Part shown: positions 1-8,211 of the stretch, piece by piece
Numbering within the stretch: the stretch's first letter is position 1
How the letters are laid out: the number at the start of each line of letters is the position of its first letter
Source: Vibrio rhizosphaerae
Lineage (GTDB): Bacteria; Pseudomonadota; Gammaproteobacteria; Enterobacterales; Vibrionaceae
Direction of reading: 5' to 3'
Assembly: GCF_024347095.1 (NCBI RefSeq)
Contig: NZ_AP024903.1
Location: 124,001 to 188,000, forward strand
Length of the DNA stretch: 64,000 nt
Position numbers and translations under genes: made by a program
Notes under the pieces: generated by a model
The model's input: only the letters and a program-made list of their open reading frames with translations
Databases searched by the model: none
What the model was told of the DNA's origin: nothing

Positions 1-195
1 GTTTTTTTTGAACAATTCATGCAAATGTGAATTATGTCATTGACTTTCAAGAAAAAATTAACGATCGTATGTACTCATTTTCATAGTGTGATGCCTGTTG
101 ATTTTAAGCACGTCTGACATTACTCATGAATCAATCTAATTGCCGCAGTCAGTATTATGATCTGATGGTAAATTTAAAATTGAATATCAAAACTG

Positions 196-693
196 ATGAA
201 TGTGACTTTGATAGAGAGTAAGGTTCAGTCTTACCAAGCTTTAACCCCCACAACCGTTCGTATCGAGCTGGAGAATTCCCAGACTGTGATTCTGACAGTC
301 TCACAATCATGGGTATTGAATCAGGGTGACTTGATTGCTATCGCCGGGATTCAGGATCCTAAAAGCGATATGTTTTTAGGGTATGGATATATCAATCAGT
401 CACGACATGTTCAATCAATCACACGCAGTAACGGACAGCCTTTTCTTCTTTTTGGTACACTGATGAGTGTCATCACATTAGGTGTCCTTGCTTTTATCTT
501 TTCGGGAAGTGGGGTTATCCCTTTTTATGATATTCTACTGACTCTTCCTCTCTTGTTTATATTCCTGTTTTCAGTCTTCTTTATTTGGATTGGCGTTAAA
601 GCCAAACGAAAAGAACGATGCGTGAAGAGAATGCTGGAGCAAGTGGAAATGAATAATCGGCATGAATCACGAAGATTTGAGCAGAGTATTTAA
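196..693 (+). CDS. Hypothetical membrane protein, 165 aa
   Basis: I do not recognise a family. The first ~85 residues are soluble and beta-rich in appearance (alternating hydrophobic residues, an NQGDLIAIAG segment). Two hydrophobic stretches at about residues 83-105 and 110-135 look like transmembrane helices, followed by a basic tail (KAKRKERCVKR) that would sit in the cytoplasm. The ATG at 196 is the first in frame and no Shine-Dalgarno is obvious. It stands alone, more than 700 bp ahead of the peptide biosynthesis cluster, and has no visible link to it. Confidence 0.6.
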   Translation: MNVTLIESKVQSYQALTPTTVRIELENSQTVILTVSQSWVLNQGDLIAIAGIQDPKSDMFLGYGYINQSRHVQSITRSNGQPFLLFGTLMSVITLGVLAFIFSGSGVIPFYDILLTLPLLFIFLFSVFFIWIGVKAKRKERCVKRMLEQVEMNNRHESRRFEQSI

Positions 694-1415
694 TCTGCGT
701 TGAAGCGCTAAAAGGTTGTTTAGTGATATGGTGTGATGACTCACTGTGTAGGTAACTGTTGCGTGATAACACTTTTGAATTCGAAACTATGTTTGGACAC
801 ACAAGGTCACCAATCAATAATATTGTCGGAAGAGCCGACACTGTGCTTTATAGATGCAGATAAATTACTCTGGAATTGATTTTATATTTTGACTTTCTTA
901 CTTTAAATCAGCCGTTGTAACTGAACGAAACAATCGCCTAAAAATCTTCAGTATGGCGTAGCTGTATTGATTGTTTTGTAACCATCATGAAGCCGGCCAC
1001 GTCGTCGTCATATCTTTTGATAACTAATACTTTGTTCTATTCCCCCCTATCTTGCTACCCAATACTTTAAAAACGAAAGGATGTCGGACGAACGGAAAAA
1101 CCATCATCTATTGTCGTCGCAATCAATAGATTTGATAGCTATGGATTATTTGAATTATAGATGTTCTGATTAAAATATATTCAAAACGTTAATGAATTTG
1201 TGTATTTGTTATTTTTTTTATTTTTTTATTACAATTTGGTATTTTTTATGAGAGTATAATGTTAAATTTGTTGCATTGATTGTTATTTCATTGCTGTTTA
1301 TTTAATACAGTTTCTTATTGTTCTGAGTGTTTTCATGAAATGTTGATTGTCTTTTTCAGTTTGGTCACTTTCTTACTTAGCTTGAGGAAACTATAGAATT
1401 AACGAGTTAGTTGGG
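694..1415. other. Gene-free AT-rich stretch upstream of the NRPS cluster
   Basis: I see no convincing gene here. The part from about 1190 to 1400 is very AT-rich. A TATAAT hexamer lies at 1255-1260 but has no good -35 element at 16-18 bp, so it is only a candidate cluster promoter. An 8-bp inverted repeat (ATCTATTG / CAATAGAT) with a 10-nt spacer occupies 1106-1131 and could be an operator. A short minus-strand frame (596-841) overlaps the end of the preceding gene and has no recognisable features. Confidence 0.4.
1106..1131. repeat. Inverted repeat upstream of the NRPS cluster
   Basis: Perfect 8-bp arms, ATCTATTG at 1106-1113 and CAATAGAT at 1124-1131, are separated by 10 nt. There is no following T-run, so it is unlikely to be an intrinsic terminator. 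It lies about 285 bp before the first biosynthetic gene. An operator role is a guess; no regulator gene is present in the cluster. Confidence 0.3.
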
Positions 1416-3017
1416 ATGATGAGGCGAGAAAATTTCCTTGAGACGGAAGGTGAGGTGTTTTTTTATCTGAGAGATAATGTCGTGATTGAGCCATTAGTCG
1501 AGCATTGGTATGCATGGCACTATTTACTTTCTCCGGTCGCCCGTTCTTTTTTTATGAGGAAGAATAGGAAGCAGTTAAGATCATTTTTAAAACACCCTGA
1601 ATTTCATAGCAGTATTTCCAGTGGAAAAGTAGGTACGGTCAGATTATCTGTTGATGACGTATTTAGTGTGAAGCAGTACCTAGATAGCACTCAACAACTC
1701 GAGTCGCAACAAGAACAATTAGTTTCTGCTGTAGAAAAGCTTGATGATTTAGTTTTGCAATTTAGAGGTGATAGTTTAGAGCCTCTGTATCAAGAAATTC
1801 CTTTTGAGTTAAAGGGTAGGACAGAGCTTTTCTATGATCGGAATCAGAGTGGATCATATCGTCTTTTTGAAAATGCATTTGAGGGAATATTTGATAGGTG
1901 TGAAAGTGTGTTATTCACATTAAAAACGGATTACATCAAACGTCCACCAGTGTTTAATACACCACGCTTAACCTGTCATGAAGGTCAGTTTCTGATTAAT
2001 ATTGATTTTAAAGATAAAATACTTGATAAAATTTTTGAGTCAAGACAAGCCCCGATCGATTTCAACAAGCTGTGCCGGGAAATGAAGTTGACTGATGAAG
2101 AGAAACAGAAGTTCAGAAAGTTTTTTACGTCAGAGTATAGAGAAAAAGAATTATCAGAGCCTGATGGTGGAAAGATTCGTTATTTTGGTCATGCAACGTT
2201 ATTGATTGAAACTGCATCTGAATCATTACTGATTGATCCCTGGATTCAGAATGAGTCTTTTGAAAAAGATGGGAAGAATTCATACTCGCTATCTGATTTA
2301 CCTACTCATATCGATTATGTCGTGATCACTCATGGGCATGCTGATCACTTTAATATAGAAACCTTGCTCCAAATCAGACATAAAGTCGGGCAGATCATTA
2401 TTCCTAAAAGTTCTGGCGACATGATTGAAGACCCATCACTGGCAAAGATACTTAAACAAATCGGTTTTGGAAATGTAGTTGAAGTAGAGCCGTTTGAGAA
2501 GATTCATGGAAGTACTTTCCAACTACATACTATTCCTTTTTTGGGAGAGCATGGCGATCTTCGAGTGGATGCAAAGTCATCTTATTATATTGAAACTGAT
2601 TCTGAGCAACTACTTATATTATCGGACTCGAAGTTTATACAAGAAGAAATTTATCAGTATCTGTTCAAGCACTCGCTTAAAGTTAGCAAGATGTTTGTTG
2701 GCATGGAGTGTGAAGGTGCACCATATACTTGGCTATATGAACCTATTTTAAATCAAGGTTATCAACCAGAATACGCAAAAAATAGACGACTAACTGGCTG
2801 TAACTGTAATGAGACCGAACAGTTAATTCAATTGATTAACCCTGATTTTGTATTTGTTTATGCGATGGGACTTGAGCCATGGCTTGAATATTTAACTGGT
2901 AAGCCTGCAAGCTTCGATGACTATATCGTTAGAGAGTATAAACATTTAGAAGAAAAAATGTTTCAGGAAGGTAGGTCGATCAAGTTGTTATATTGGTCTG
3001 AAGAGATTTCAATTTGA
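1416..3017 (+). CDS. CmlA-type diiron oxygenase (metallo-beta-lactamase fold), putative NRPS beta-hydroxylase
   Basis: Probably a diiron monooxygenase that beta-hydroxylates an amino acid held on an NRPS carrier protein, as CmlA does in chloramphenicol biosynthesis. The N-terminal ~240 residues form the family-specific domain (YLRDNVVIEPLVEHWYAW near residue 18). The C-terminal half is a metallo-beta-lactamase fold with THGHADH at 305-311, a Glu in FLGEHGDL (E378) and an Asp in LSDS (D404). These positions lie very close to the metal ligands I recall for CmlA, and the 533-aa length matches the ~532-aa family norm. It is the first gene of the co-directional cluster. ATGs at 1416 and 1419 are both possible and neither has a strong Shine-Dalgarno. 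A plain hydrolase is less likely, given the N-terminal domain and the NRPS neighbours. The amino-acid substrate is unknown. Confidence 0.85.
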   Translation: MMRRENFLETEGEVFFYLRDNVVIEPLVEHWYAWHYLLSPVARSFFMRKNRKQLRSFLKHPEFHSSISSGKVGTVRLSVDDVFSVKQYLDSTQQLESQQEQLVSAVEKLDDLVLQFRGDSLEPLYQEIPFELKGRTELFYDRNQSGSYRLFENAFEGIFDRCESVLFTLKTDYIKRPPVFNTPRLTCHEGQFLINIDFKDKILDKIFESRQAPIDFNKLCREMKLTDEEKQKFRKFFTSEYREKELSEPDGGKIRYFGHATLLIETASESLLIDPWIQNESFEKDGKNSYSLSDLPTHIDYVVITHGHADHFNIETLLQIRHKVGQIIIPKSSGDMIEDPSLAKILKQIGFGNVVEVEPFEKIHGSTFQLHTIPFLGEHGDLRVDAKSSYYIETDSEQLLILSDSKFIQEEIYQYLFKHSLKVSKMFVGMECEGAPYTWLYEPILNQGYQPEYAKNRRLTGCNCNETEQLIQLINPDFVFVYAMGLEPWLEYLTGKPASFDDYIVREYKHLEEKMFQEGRSIKLLYWSEEISI

Positions 3018-3030
3018 TTTTAATTTAGCG

Positions 3031-4065
3031 ATGCGTATGGAAAATTATAAGATATATCAGTTAACGACTGAAGACCTTGAGTTCATCTACCGTACTTGTC
3101 ATCAGTTGATAGAAAGGCATGATTCGGTTGAAAATGATTGTTTCGCCAGAGACTGTTCGTTATATGCGATGGAACTCAGCCGAAATTTGAGAGAGGCTAT
3201 ATTAGATTTTAAAAATACGGCTCACAGTTACGCCGCATTCTTAATTAATGGTCTTCCGTTCGATATTGAAAATATTAAGACACCCAGTACTTGGGACTGT
3301 AATTGGCATCATTCAGAGACGTTTACTTATGAAGTGATCCATTCATTAATTTCCTGTCTGTTTGGTGAAATTTTTGGGTGGTCAACACAAGAGAATGGCC
3401 GCTTTATGCGTTATGTTGTGCCCATCCAAGGAGATGCTTATGAACAGTTGGGGTCAAGCAGTTCTGTTGAATTGGATTGGCATACGGAAGAAGCCTTCCA
3501 TCCAACACCGGCTGATTATGTTTCGTTAATGTGTTATCGCAATTCGGAACAGGCAGCGACATCATTATGTCATGTCGATGAAATTGTCCGTCAGTTAGAT
3601 GAGAAAATACTTGATGTTCTGTTTAGCAGGTCTTTTTGCATTGCGCCAGATACATCACATCATGTCAAAGAAAATAAGAGTAACCACTGGGATATTGATA
3701 TTAAAAAGTACTGTATGAGCGCTGAAGCTAAGTATGCAGATACCCCTGTATCAATTTTATACGGAAATAGGGAATGGCCTTTCATGCGAGCAGATATGCC
3801 TTATATGGTAGTGCTTGGTGAAAATAAAGATGCTGAAATGGCACTGGAACAATTCAAGTCAGTTGTGAACCAATCTCTGATTGATGTCTGTCTAACTGAG
3901 GGACAGATCATGCTGATTGATAATAGAAGAGCTGTGCACGGCAGGCGTCAGTTTTCAGCAAAATATGATAATTATGGTCGGTGGTTAAAGAGAATTAATA
4001 TTATCAGGGATCTGCGTGCTTTAACTTCAGAATTTAACCAGCTGTGCGACAGACGCATTGTATAA
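3031..4065 (+). CDS. Clavaminate synthase-like Fe(II)/2-oxoglutarate amino acid hydroxylase (VioC/AsnO type)
   Basis: Non-haem iron, 2-oxoglutarate-dependent oxygenase resembling the free-amino-acid beta-hydroxylases VioC (arginine) and AsnO (asparagine). The facial triad is visible as H151 and E153 in LDWHTEEAFHP and H303 in AVHGRR; the co-substrate-binding arginine is probably R317 in GRWLKR. Length 344 aa is normal. It starts 13 nt after the CmlA-like gene, so it is in the same transcript. Two ATGs two codons apart (3031, 3037) are both usable. By family it would supply a hydroxylated monomer, probably of a polar or cationic amino acid, to the NRPS. The exact substrate cannot be read from the sequence. 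Confidence 0.85.
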   Translation: MRMENYKIYQLTTEDLEFIYRTCHQLIERHDSVENDCFARDCSLYAMELSRNLREAILDFKNTAHSYAAFLINGLPFDIENIKTPSTWDCNWHHSETFTYEVIHSLISCLFGEIFGWSTQENGRFMRYVVPIQGDAYEQLGSSSSVELDWHTEEAFHPTPADYVSLMCYRNSEQAATSLCHVDEIVRQLDEKILDVLFSRSFCIAPDTSHHVKENKSNHWDIDIKKYCMSAEAKYADTPVSILYGNREWPFMRADMPYMVVLGENKDAEMALEQFKSVVNQSLIDVCLTEGQIMLIDNRRAVHGRRQFSAKYDNYGRWLKRINIIRDLRALTSEFNQLCDRRIV

Positions 4066-4076
4066 GGAATGTTATT

Positions 4077-5639
4077 ATGCATCATAAATATATCATTATT
4101 GGCGCAGGACCTGCTGGATTGCAGCTCGCTTATTATTTCGAAAAATCAAATGAAGATTATTTGATTCTAGAAAGGGGTCATTGTTCAGGGAATACATTTA
4201 AAATTTTACCAAAACATGGTAAGTTGATTTCTATTAATAAGGTTTATACAGGTTACCATGATGATGAGGTCAATCTTCGTTGGGACTGGAATTCATTATT
4301 AAATGATGAAGGTTTTCTTTTTAAATATTATTCTGAGAAATATTTTCCTGATGCGAAAGATTTAGTTCAGTATCTGAATGATTTTAAAAATAAGTTTGGA
4401 CTAAAGGTGGATTACAATGTTGATATTATCTCCATTGATAAAGATGAACACTTTTCATTAAAGGATGCTGATGGTAAGGTTTACACATGTGATAAACTCA
4501 TTATATCGACTGGATTAGCAAAAGAAAATAAGCCTTGTTTCCCTGGTAGTGAATATGTAAAAACTTACACGAAAGCTTCAGTTAATCCTGATGATTATAA
4601 AAATAAGTCTGTTTTAATTTTAGGGAAAGGTAACTCTGCTTTTGAAACGGCTGATAATTTAATTGAAACAGCGTCTGTTATACATCTTTTAAGCCCGAAA
4701 CCAGTAAAAATGGCATGGAAAACACATTATGTTGGGCATTTGAGAGCAGTCAATAACAATATATTAGATACATATCAGTTAAAGTCACAGAACACTATTC
4801 TTGATGCTGAAGTAACAAGTATTACTAAAGATAAAGACAAGTATATTGTTGATTTTTTTTATACTCATGCAAATGGGCAGAATTGGCAGATAGTTGTTGA
4901 CGAAATTATTTCATGTATCGGTTTCTCTTTTGACAATAGTATATTCGAAGGTAATGCAGTTCCTCAACTTACTGAAAATAATAAATATCCTGATATGACA
5001 GAGTATTGGGAGTCATCAAATGTTGATGGTATGTTTTTTGCTGGAACAATAATGCATATGCGTGATTATAAAAAATCATTTTCTGGATTTATTCATGGGT
5101 TCAGATACAACGTGAAAGCATTGGCTGAAATATTAAAAATGAAGCAAGGAGAAAATGCATTTCATCGTGAGAAGATGAACTCATTTGAATCTGCCTATGA
5201 AAAAATAATGTACCGAATTCATAGTAATTCGTCACTATATCAGCAGCCTGGGTTTATTAGTGATGTGCTAATTATTAGTGACGAATATCTTGAATACGTT
5301 GTCGATGTGCCGGTAGATATTATTGAAAATATATATCATAAATCAAACCATATTCGGTTAACTTTTGAATATGGAAAGAAAGAATATCCCGATCCATTTA
5401 ATGTTATCCGGATGCCGGATGATGGCGATAGCAGTACGTTTATCCATCCGGTATTCCGCGTCTATAAAGATGGTGCCATTGTAGATGAATACCATATTCC
5501 TGAAGATTTGCAGAATGAATGGGATAAGGAAATGTATACAACACCTTTTAAAAGTTTCTTGAAAATGGTTTTGCCATTGGAAAGGAAATATATGTCTCAA
5601 GGTAAGAGACATGAAACGTTAGGTAACTATTGTTCATAA
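4077..5639 (+). CDS. FAD/NAD(P)-dependent monooxygenase-like oxidoreductase
   Basis: Two-dinucleotide-binding-domain flavoprotein. FAD-binding GAGPAG lies at residues 9-14 from the chosen start, and a second Rossmann motif, GKGNSAFETA, lies near residue 180. A later FAGT segment is also typical of FMO-like enzymes. The 520-aa length resembles FOXRED2-like or N-hydroxylating flavoproteins, with an extra ~150-residue C-terminal region I do not recognise. I chose the ATG at 4077 because AAGGA sits 9-12 nt upstream and GAGPAG then falls at the usual distance from the N-terminus; an earlier in-frame ATG at 4044 would overlap the preceding gene. In the cluster it may hydroxylate nitrogen or carbon on a monomer or on the finished peptide. 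The reaction is unassigned. Confidence 0.75.
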   Translation: MHHKYIIIGAGPAGLQLAYYFEKSNEDYLILERGHCSGNTFKILPKHGKLISINKVYTGYHDDEVNLRWDWNSLLNDEGFLFKYYSEKYFPDAKDLVQYLNDFKNKFGLKVDYNVDIISIDKDEHFSLKDADGKVYTCDKLIISTGLAKENKPCFPGSEYVKTYTKASVNPDDYKNKSVLILGKGNSAFETADNLIETASVIHLLSPKPVKMAWKTHYVGHLRAVNNNILDTYQLKSQNTILDAEVTSITKDKDKYIVDFFYTHANGQNWQIVVDEIISCIGFSFDNSIFEGNAVPQLTENNKYPDMTEYWESSNVDGMFFAGTIMHMRDYKKSFSGFIHGFRYNVKALAEILKMKQGENAFHREKMNSFESAYEKIMYRIHSNSSLYQQPGFISDVLIISDEYLEYVVDVPVDIIENIYHKSNHIRLTFEYGKKEYPDPFNVIRMPDDGDSSTFIHPVFRVYKDGAIVDEYHIPEDLQNEWDKEMYTTPFKSFLKMVLPLERKYMSQGKRHETLGNYCS

Positions 5640-5649
5640 GGAAAATATC

Positions 5650-5730
5650 ATGAAAAAATCAAACGTACAGAAAAAAGCGAAAATTAGCCGTAACAAGAAT
5701 GGCCAATACTTGGGCAATCTGATCGGTTAA
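5650..5730 (+). CDS. Small basic peptide, 26 aa, in the NRPS operon
   Basis: A short frame begins at ATG 5650, with AAGGA about 8 nt upstream, and ends at TAA 5728-5730. It starts 10 nt after the stop of the FAD enzyme. The product begins MKKSNVQKKAKISRNKN, with about eight Lys/Arg in that part, and ends GQYLGNLIG. It has no cysteine and no signal peptide. The good ribosome site, tight spacing and a strong hairpin 7 nt after its stop all favour a real gene. It could be a ribosomal precursor or scaffold peptide for the adjacent enzymes, a leader peptide, or an immunity or regulatory peptide. I know of no homologue. Confidence 0.6.
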   Translation: MKKSNVQKKAKISRNKNGQYLGNLIG

Positions 5731-5737
5731 AGCCGTC

Positions 5738-5763
5738 ATGGTCCCCACATTGTTGGGGACCAT
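5738..5763 (+). promoter_or_regulatory. Strong intercistronic hairpin after the 26-aa peptide
   Basis: A perfect 10-bp stem, ATGGTCCCCA / TGGGGACCAT, encloses a 6-nt loop. No U-tract follows, and the next gene's GGAGG ribosome site comes directly after it. This suggests an RNA-stabilising or partially attenuating element that would raise expression of the small peptide relative to downstream genes, as seen between precursor and enzyme genes in some peptide operons. The function is inferred. Confidence 0.55.
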
Positions 5764-5957
5764 ATGGAGGATTTATGATTGTAATAAGACCAGAAAAATA
5801 TAAGCAGTTGGGTGAGTCTGAAAACTGTGATTTTGTGCTACTGACGAATAGTGAATTCTCTGACAAATTCGAAATATCAACGGAGAATGACTATCTGTCG
5901 ACAGAAATAATAGCTTGTGATACTCCAGAAAGCTTTCATCACATTTTGGATCATCAA

Positions 5958-5965
5958 AAATTAGC
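5958..5965. repeat. Target site duplication, left copy
   Basis: AAATTAGC directly abuts the left inverted repeat of the IS and is repeated exactly at 7268-7275. Eight bp is the usual duplication for IS256-family insertions. Confidence 0.85.
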
Positions 5966-7267
5966 GAGACTGTTCATTATTCTGTGTCACGCCCATTTTT
6001 ATAAATCCAGGTATGGGGTGAGTCGACCTTCAAAGTGGATACTGAGCTGAGACAGCGTCAGGTTCCAGTTTTGCACCGGATGCGTCCATTTTTCACTGGC
6101 TTTCAACATACCTGCATACAATAGCTTGAGCAAGCTGGTTTCATTGGCGAAGCCACCTTTGGTCTTGGTCAGCTTGCGGAACTGCCGATGTACCGCCTCA
6201 ACCGCATTGGTGGTGTAAATAGCTCTGCGAACCTGCTCGGGATATTTGAAATATACCGATAGGTTCTCCCATTTATTGCGCCATGACTGAATCACCAACG
6301 GATATTGTTGCCCCCATTTGATTTCCAGCTCATCAAGTTCGTGCTCGGCAGCCTTGAGCGTCGCAGCTTTATAGACGCACTTTAAATCTGCCATAAAAGC
6401 TTTCTGATTTTTGCTGGCGACATATTTCATCGAGTTGCGGATTTGATGGATAACACAGAGCTGAACTTCGGTTTGCGGATAAATGGTTTCAATCGCTTCT
6501 GGGAATCCTTTGAGACCATCGACACAGGAAATACAGATATCTTTGACACCGCGATTTTGTAAGTCGGTCAGGACACTGAGCCAGTAATGCGCGCCTTCGG
6601 CATCAGAGAGATAAATGCCCAGCAGCTCTTTTTTTCCTTCGATATTGAGTGCAAGGATGGTGTAAATAGCTTTGGAAACAAAGCGGCCGTTTTCCTTGAT
6701 TTTGTAGTGAACGGCATCGAGCCATACGACCGGATAGACGGGGTCTAAATCGCGCTCCTGCCATGCTCTGAGCTCAGGAATAAGACGGTCGGTGATGGCG
6801 TTAATCGTGCCATTGGAAACGCTGATACCATACATATCCAGCAGATATTCGCGGATATGTTGATAGCTGTTGCCAAGGGCAAACAAGGAAAGGACATTGC
6901 GTTCCATCTCATCGGTCAGCCGGGTCTGGTGCTTCTTGACAGTTTGCGGGTCAAAAGAGCCATTGCGGTCACGGGGAGTTTCGAGTTCAAATTCGCCGGA
7001 TGAGGTTTTGATATTTTTCCGGGACTTACCATTTTTTCGATTATCGGGTTCATCAGCAAGGTGCTGGTCAATTTCAGCGCCGAGAGCAGCTTCAGTGATT
7101 TGCTTAATCAGCGGCGTGAGCAGGCCATCTTTGCCGTTCAGTCCTTGTCCAGATTGGAGAGCTTTGGCAAAGGCCTGAATATCGATTTCGAATTTATCGT
7201 CAGACATAAAGTGTCATTTCCTTTTTGGTTCAGTTTACAGAAATGACACAGAATTTTGAACACTACC
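5966..7267 (-). mobile_element. IS256-family insertion sequence, 1302 bp, complete
   Basis: The ends are 24-bp imperfect inverted repeats (5966-5989 and 7244-7267; 19 of 24 positions match, sharing GTTCA and TTCTGTGTCA). The flanks are an identical 8-bp duplication, so this is a simple transposition with no rearrangement since. One transposase gene on the minus strand fills the element. It is inserted antisense to the biosynthetic genes, so it may be polar on the NRPS genes downstream. Confidence 0.92.
5999..7207 (-). CDS. IS256-family (mutator-type) transposase
   Basis: DDE transposase of 402 aa, full length for the family. The catalytic residues are recognisable: first Asp in VVWLDAVHYK, second Asp in CVDGLKGFPEAI, and the Glu in TTNAVEAVHRQFRK, which is part of the characteristic mutator signature. 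The N-terminal region (GLTPLIKQITEAAL-like) is the DNA-binding part. Translation starts at ATG 7207 near the right end of the element. No frameshift is seen, so the enzyme is probably active. Confidence 0.95.
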   Translation of the reverse strand: MSDDKFEIDIQAFAKALQSGQGLNGKDGLLTPLIKQITEAALGAEIDQHLADEPDNRKNGKSRKNIKTSSGEFELETPRDRNGSFDPQTVKKHQTRLTDEMERNVLSLFALGNSYQHIREYLLDMYGISVSNGTINAITDRLIPELRAWQERDLDPVYPVVWLDAVHYKIKENGRFVSKAIYTILALNIEGKKELLGIYLSDAEGAHYWLSVLTDLQNRGVKDICISCVDGLKGFPEAIETIYPQTEVQLCVIHQIRNSMKYVASKNQKAFMADLKCVYKAATLKAAEHELDELEIKWGQQYPLVIQSWRNKWENLSVYFKYPEQVRRAIYTTNAVEAVHRQFRKLTKTKGGFANETSLLKLLYAGMLKASEKWTHPVQNWNLTLSQLSIHFEGRLTPYLDL

Positions 7268-7275
7268 AAATTAGC
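7268..7275. repeat. Target site duplication, right copy
   Basis: AAATTAGC abuts the right inverted repeat and matches 5958-5965 exactly. It encodes the same Lys-Leu-Ala segment of the interrupted gene on both sides. Confidence 0.85.
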
Positions 7276-8211
7276 CCGTCAAACCCATTTCCTTGTCATT
7301 TCTCCTAATGCCTTATTCTCTTCTCCACCGGCAGAGAAAATTGCAGAGAAGTGTAAAATTATTTCAATGCCTTGTAACTCAACAGAAATATTTTTAGAAG
7401 ATATAAATTATTTCTTAGAAAAAATGGAATTGACAGAACCTGATGCCCAAAAAGCTTGGGCGGATCACTTCTTTGATCATATCGAAGAATCTGACCATAT
7501 TCAGTTTGTTGATAAAAAGAATGGTTGCGAAGCCATCTTTCTTCATGACAGTGACGAATATTGCTGGTTTGAACAATTGGGTCGTCTCAACTGGGGAGAG
7601 CAGCAATTTGTGCCGTCTGGTGAAATCAGTGTATTGCCACTGTTTCATGGAAACTACAATGCGGAAAAACGGTTAAATATACAGGGCGAAATTGCTTTTC
7701 GTGGATATCCTATTGTTAACAATGGCTCTGTGTCTTTTTTAAGAGAAGACCAGAATAGAATTTTTGATGCATTAGAATCGCTTTATAAAATACCGATTAT
7801 TGCGACTGTCGAGAACGGCATAATTACTTCATTACGTAGTGATATCGAAAACCATCCTGCGATTGTGATGTTAGAGAAGTTATTTGATATCGACTCGCGT
7901 TACAGAATTATTTGGGAGATTGGTTTTGGGACCAATCAGGATATCTATTTTCAGAAAGGAAACCGTTCGCCCAATGAATGTTATGGCGGTAGCAATGGTA
8001 CTGTCCATTGGGGGCTGGGCCTAACGCCGTGGACCCAATATCACATCGATATTATTTGTCCGGACACTGTCGTCTATACGTCAGACGAAGTCATTATTGC
8101 CGGTGAAGTGAAAGAGAAAAAGTCACTGAGACGAGTCAAATCAGCAGGCTGTCCATGTATTAATTAATATGCGGAAAAATCGACCTTAAATTGGATTTTG
8201 AAGGTGGCACA

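Larger units (their letters stand above)
5775..8167 (+). pseudogene. M29 aminopeptidase-like gene split by an IS256-family element
   Basis: The 5' part (5775-5965) and 3' part (7276-8167) belong to one gene. Deleting the IS plus one copy of the 8-bp duplication joins them in frame and gives 360 residues with LDHQKLARQTHFLV at the junction. The start ATG 5775 has GGAGG at 5766-5770. The C-terminal half resembles M29-type metallo-aminopeptidases: WEIGFGTN, then GGSNGTVHWGLG, then YHIDIICPDTV, placing Glu, His and His-x-Asp where that family binds metals. The similarity is partial, so another activity is possible. In the intact cluster it might process or release a peptide. As it stands the protein should be non-functional unless the 3' part is translated from a TTG at 7256 inside the IS end, which would lack the first ~60 residues. 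Confidence 0.8.

Noticed and set aside
596..841. Minus-strand open frame of 81 codons overlapping the first gene
   Set aside because: It overlaps the plus-strand membrane gene, has no ribosome site and shows no recognisable domain.
5951..5977. Lys-Leu-Ala-Arg appearing on both sides of the IS as a protein repeat
   Set aside because: It is explained by the 8-bp target duplication; the following bases differ and happen to encode Arg on both sides.
6870..7246. Plus-strand open frames inside the IS
   Set aside because: They are antisense to a clear full-length transposase and have no family match.
7256..8167. Reading the sequence right of the IS as an independent gene starting at TTG 7256
   Set aside because: The TTG lies in the IS inverted repeat, and the 8-bp duplication shows that the true gene begins at 5775.
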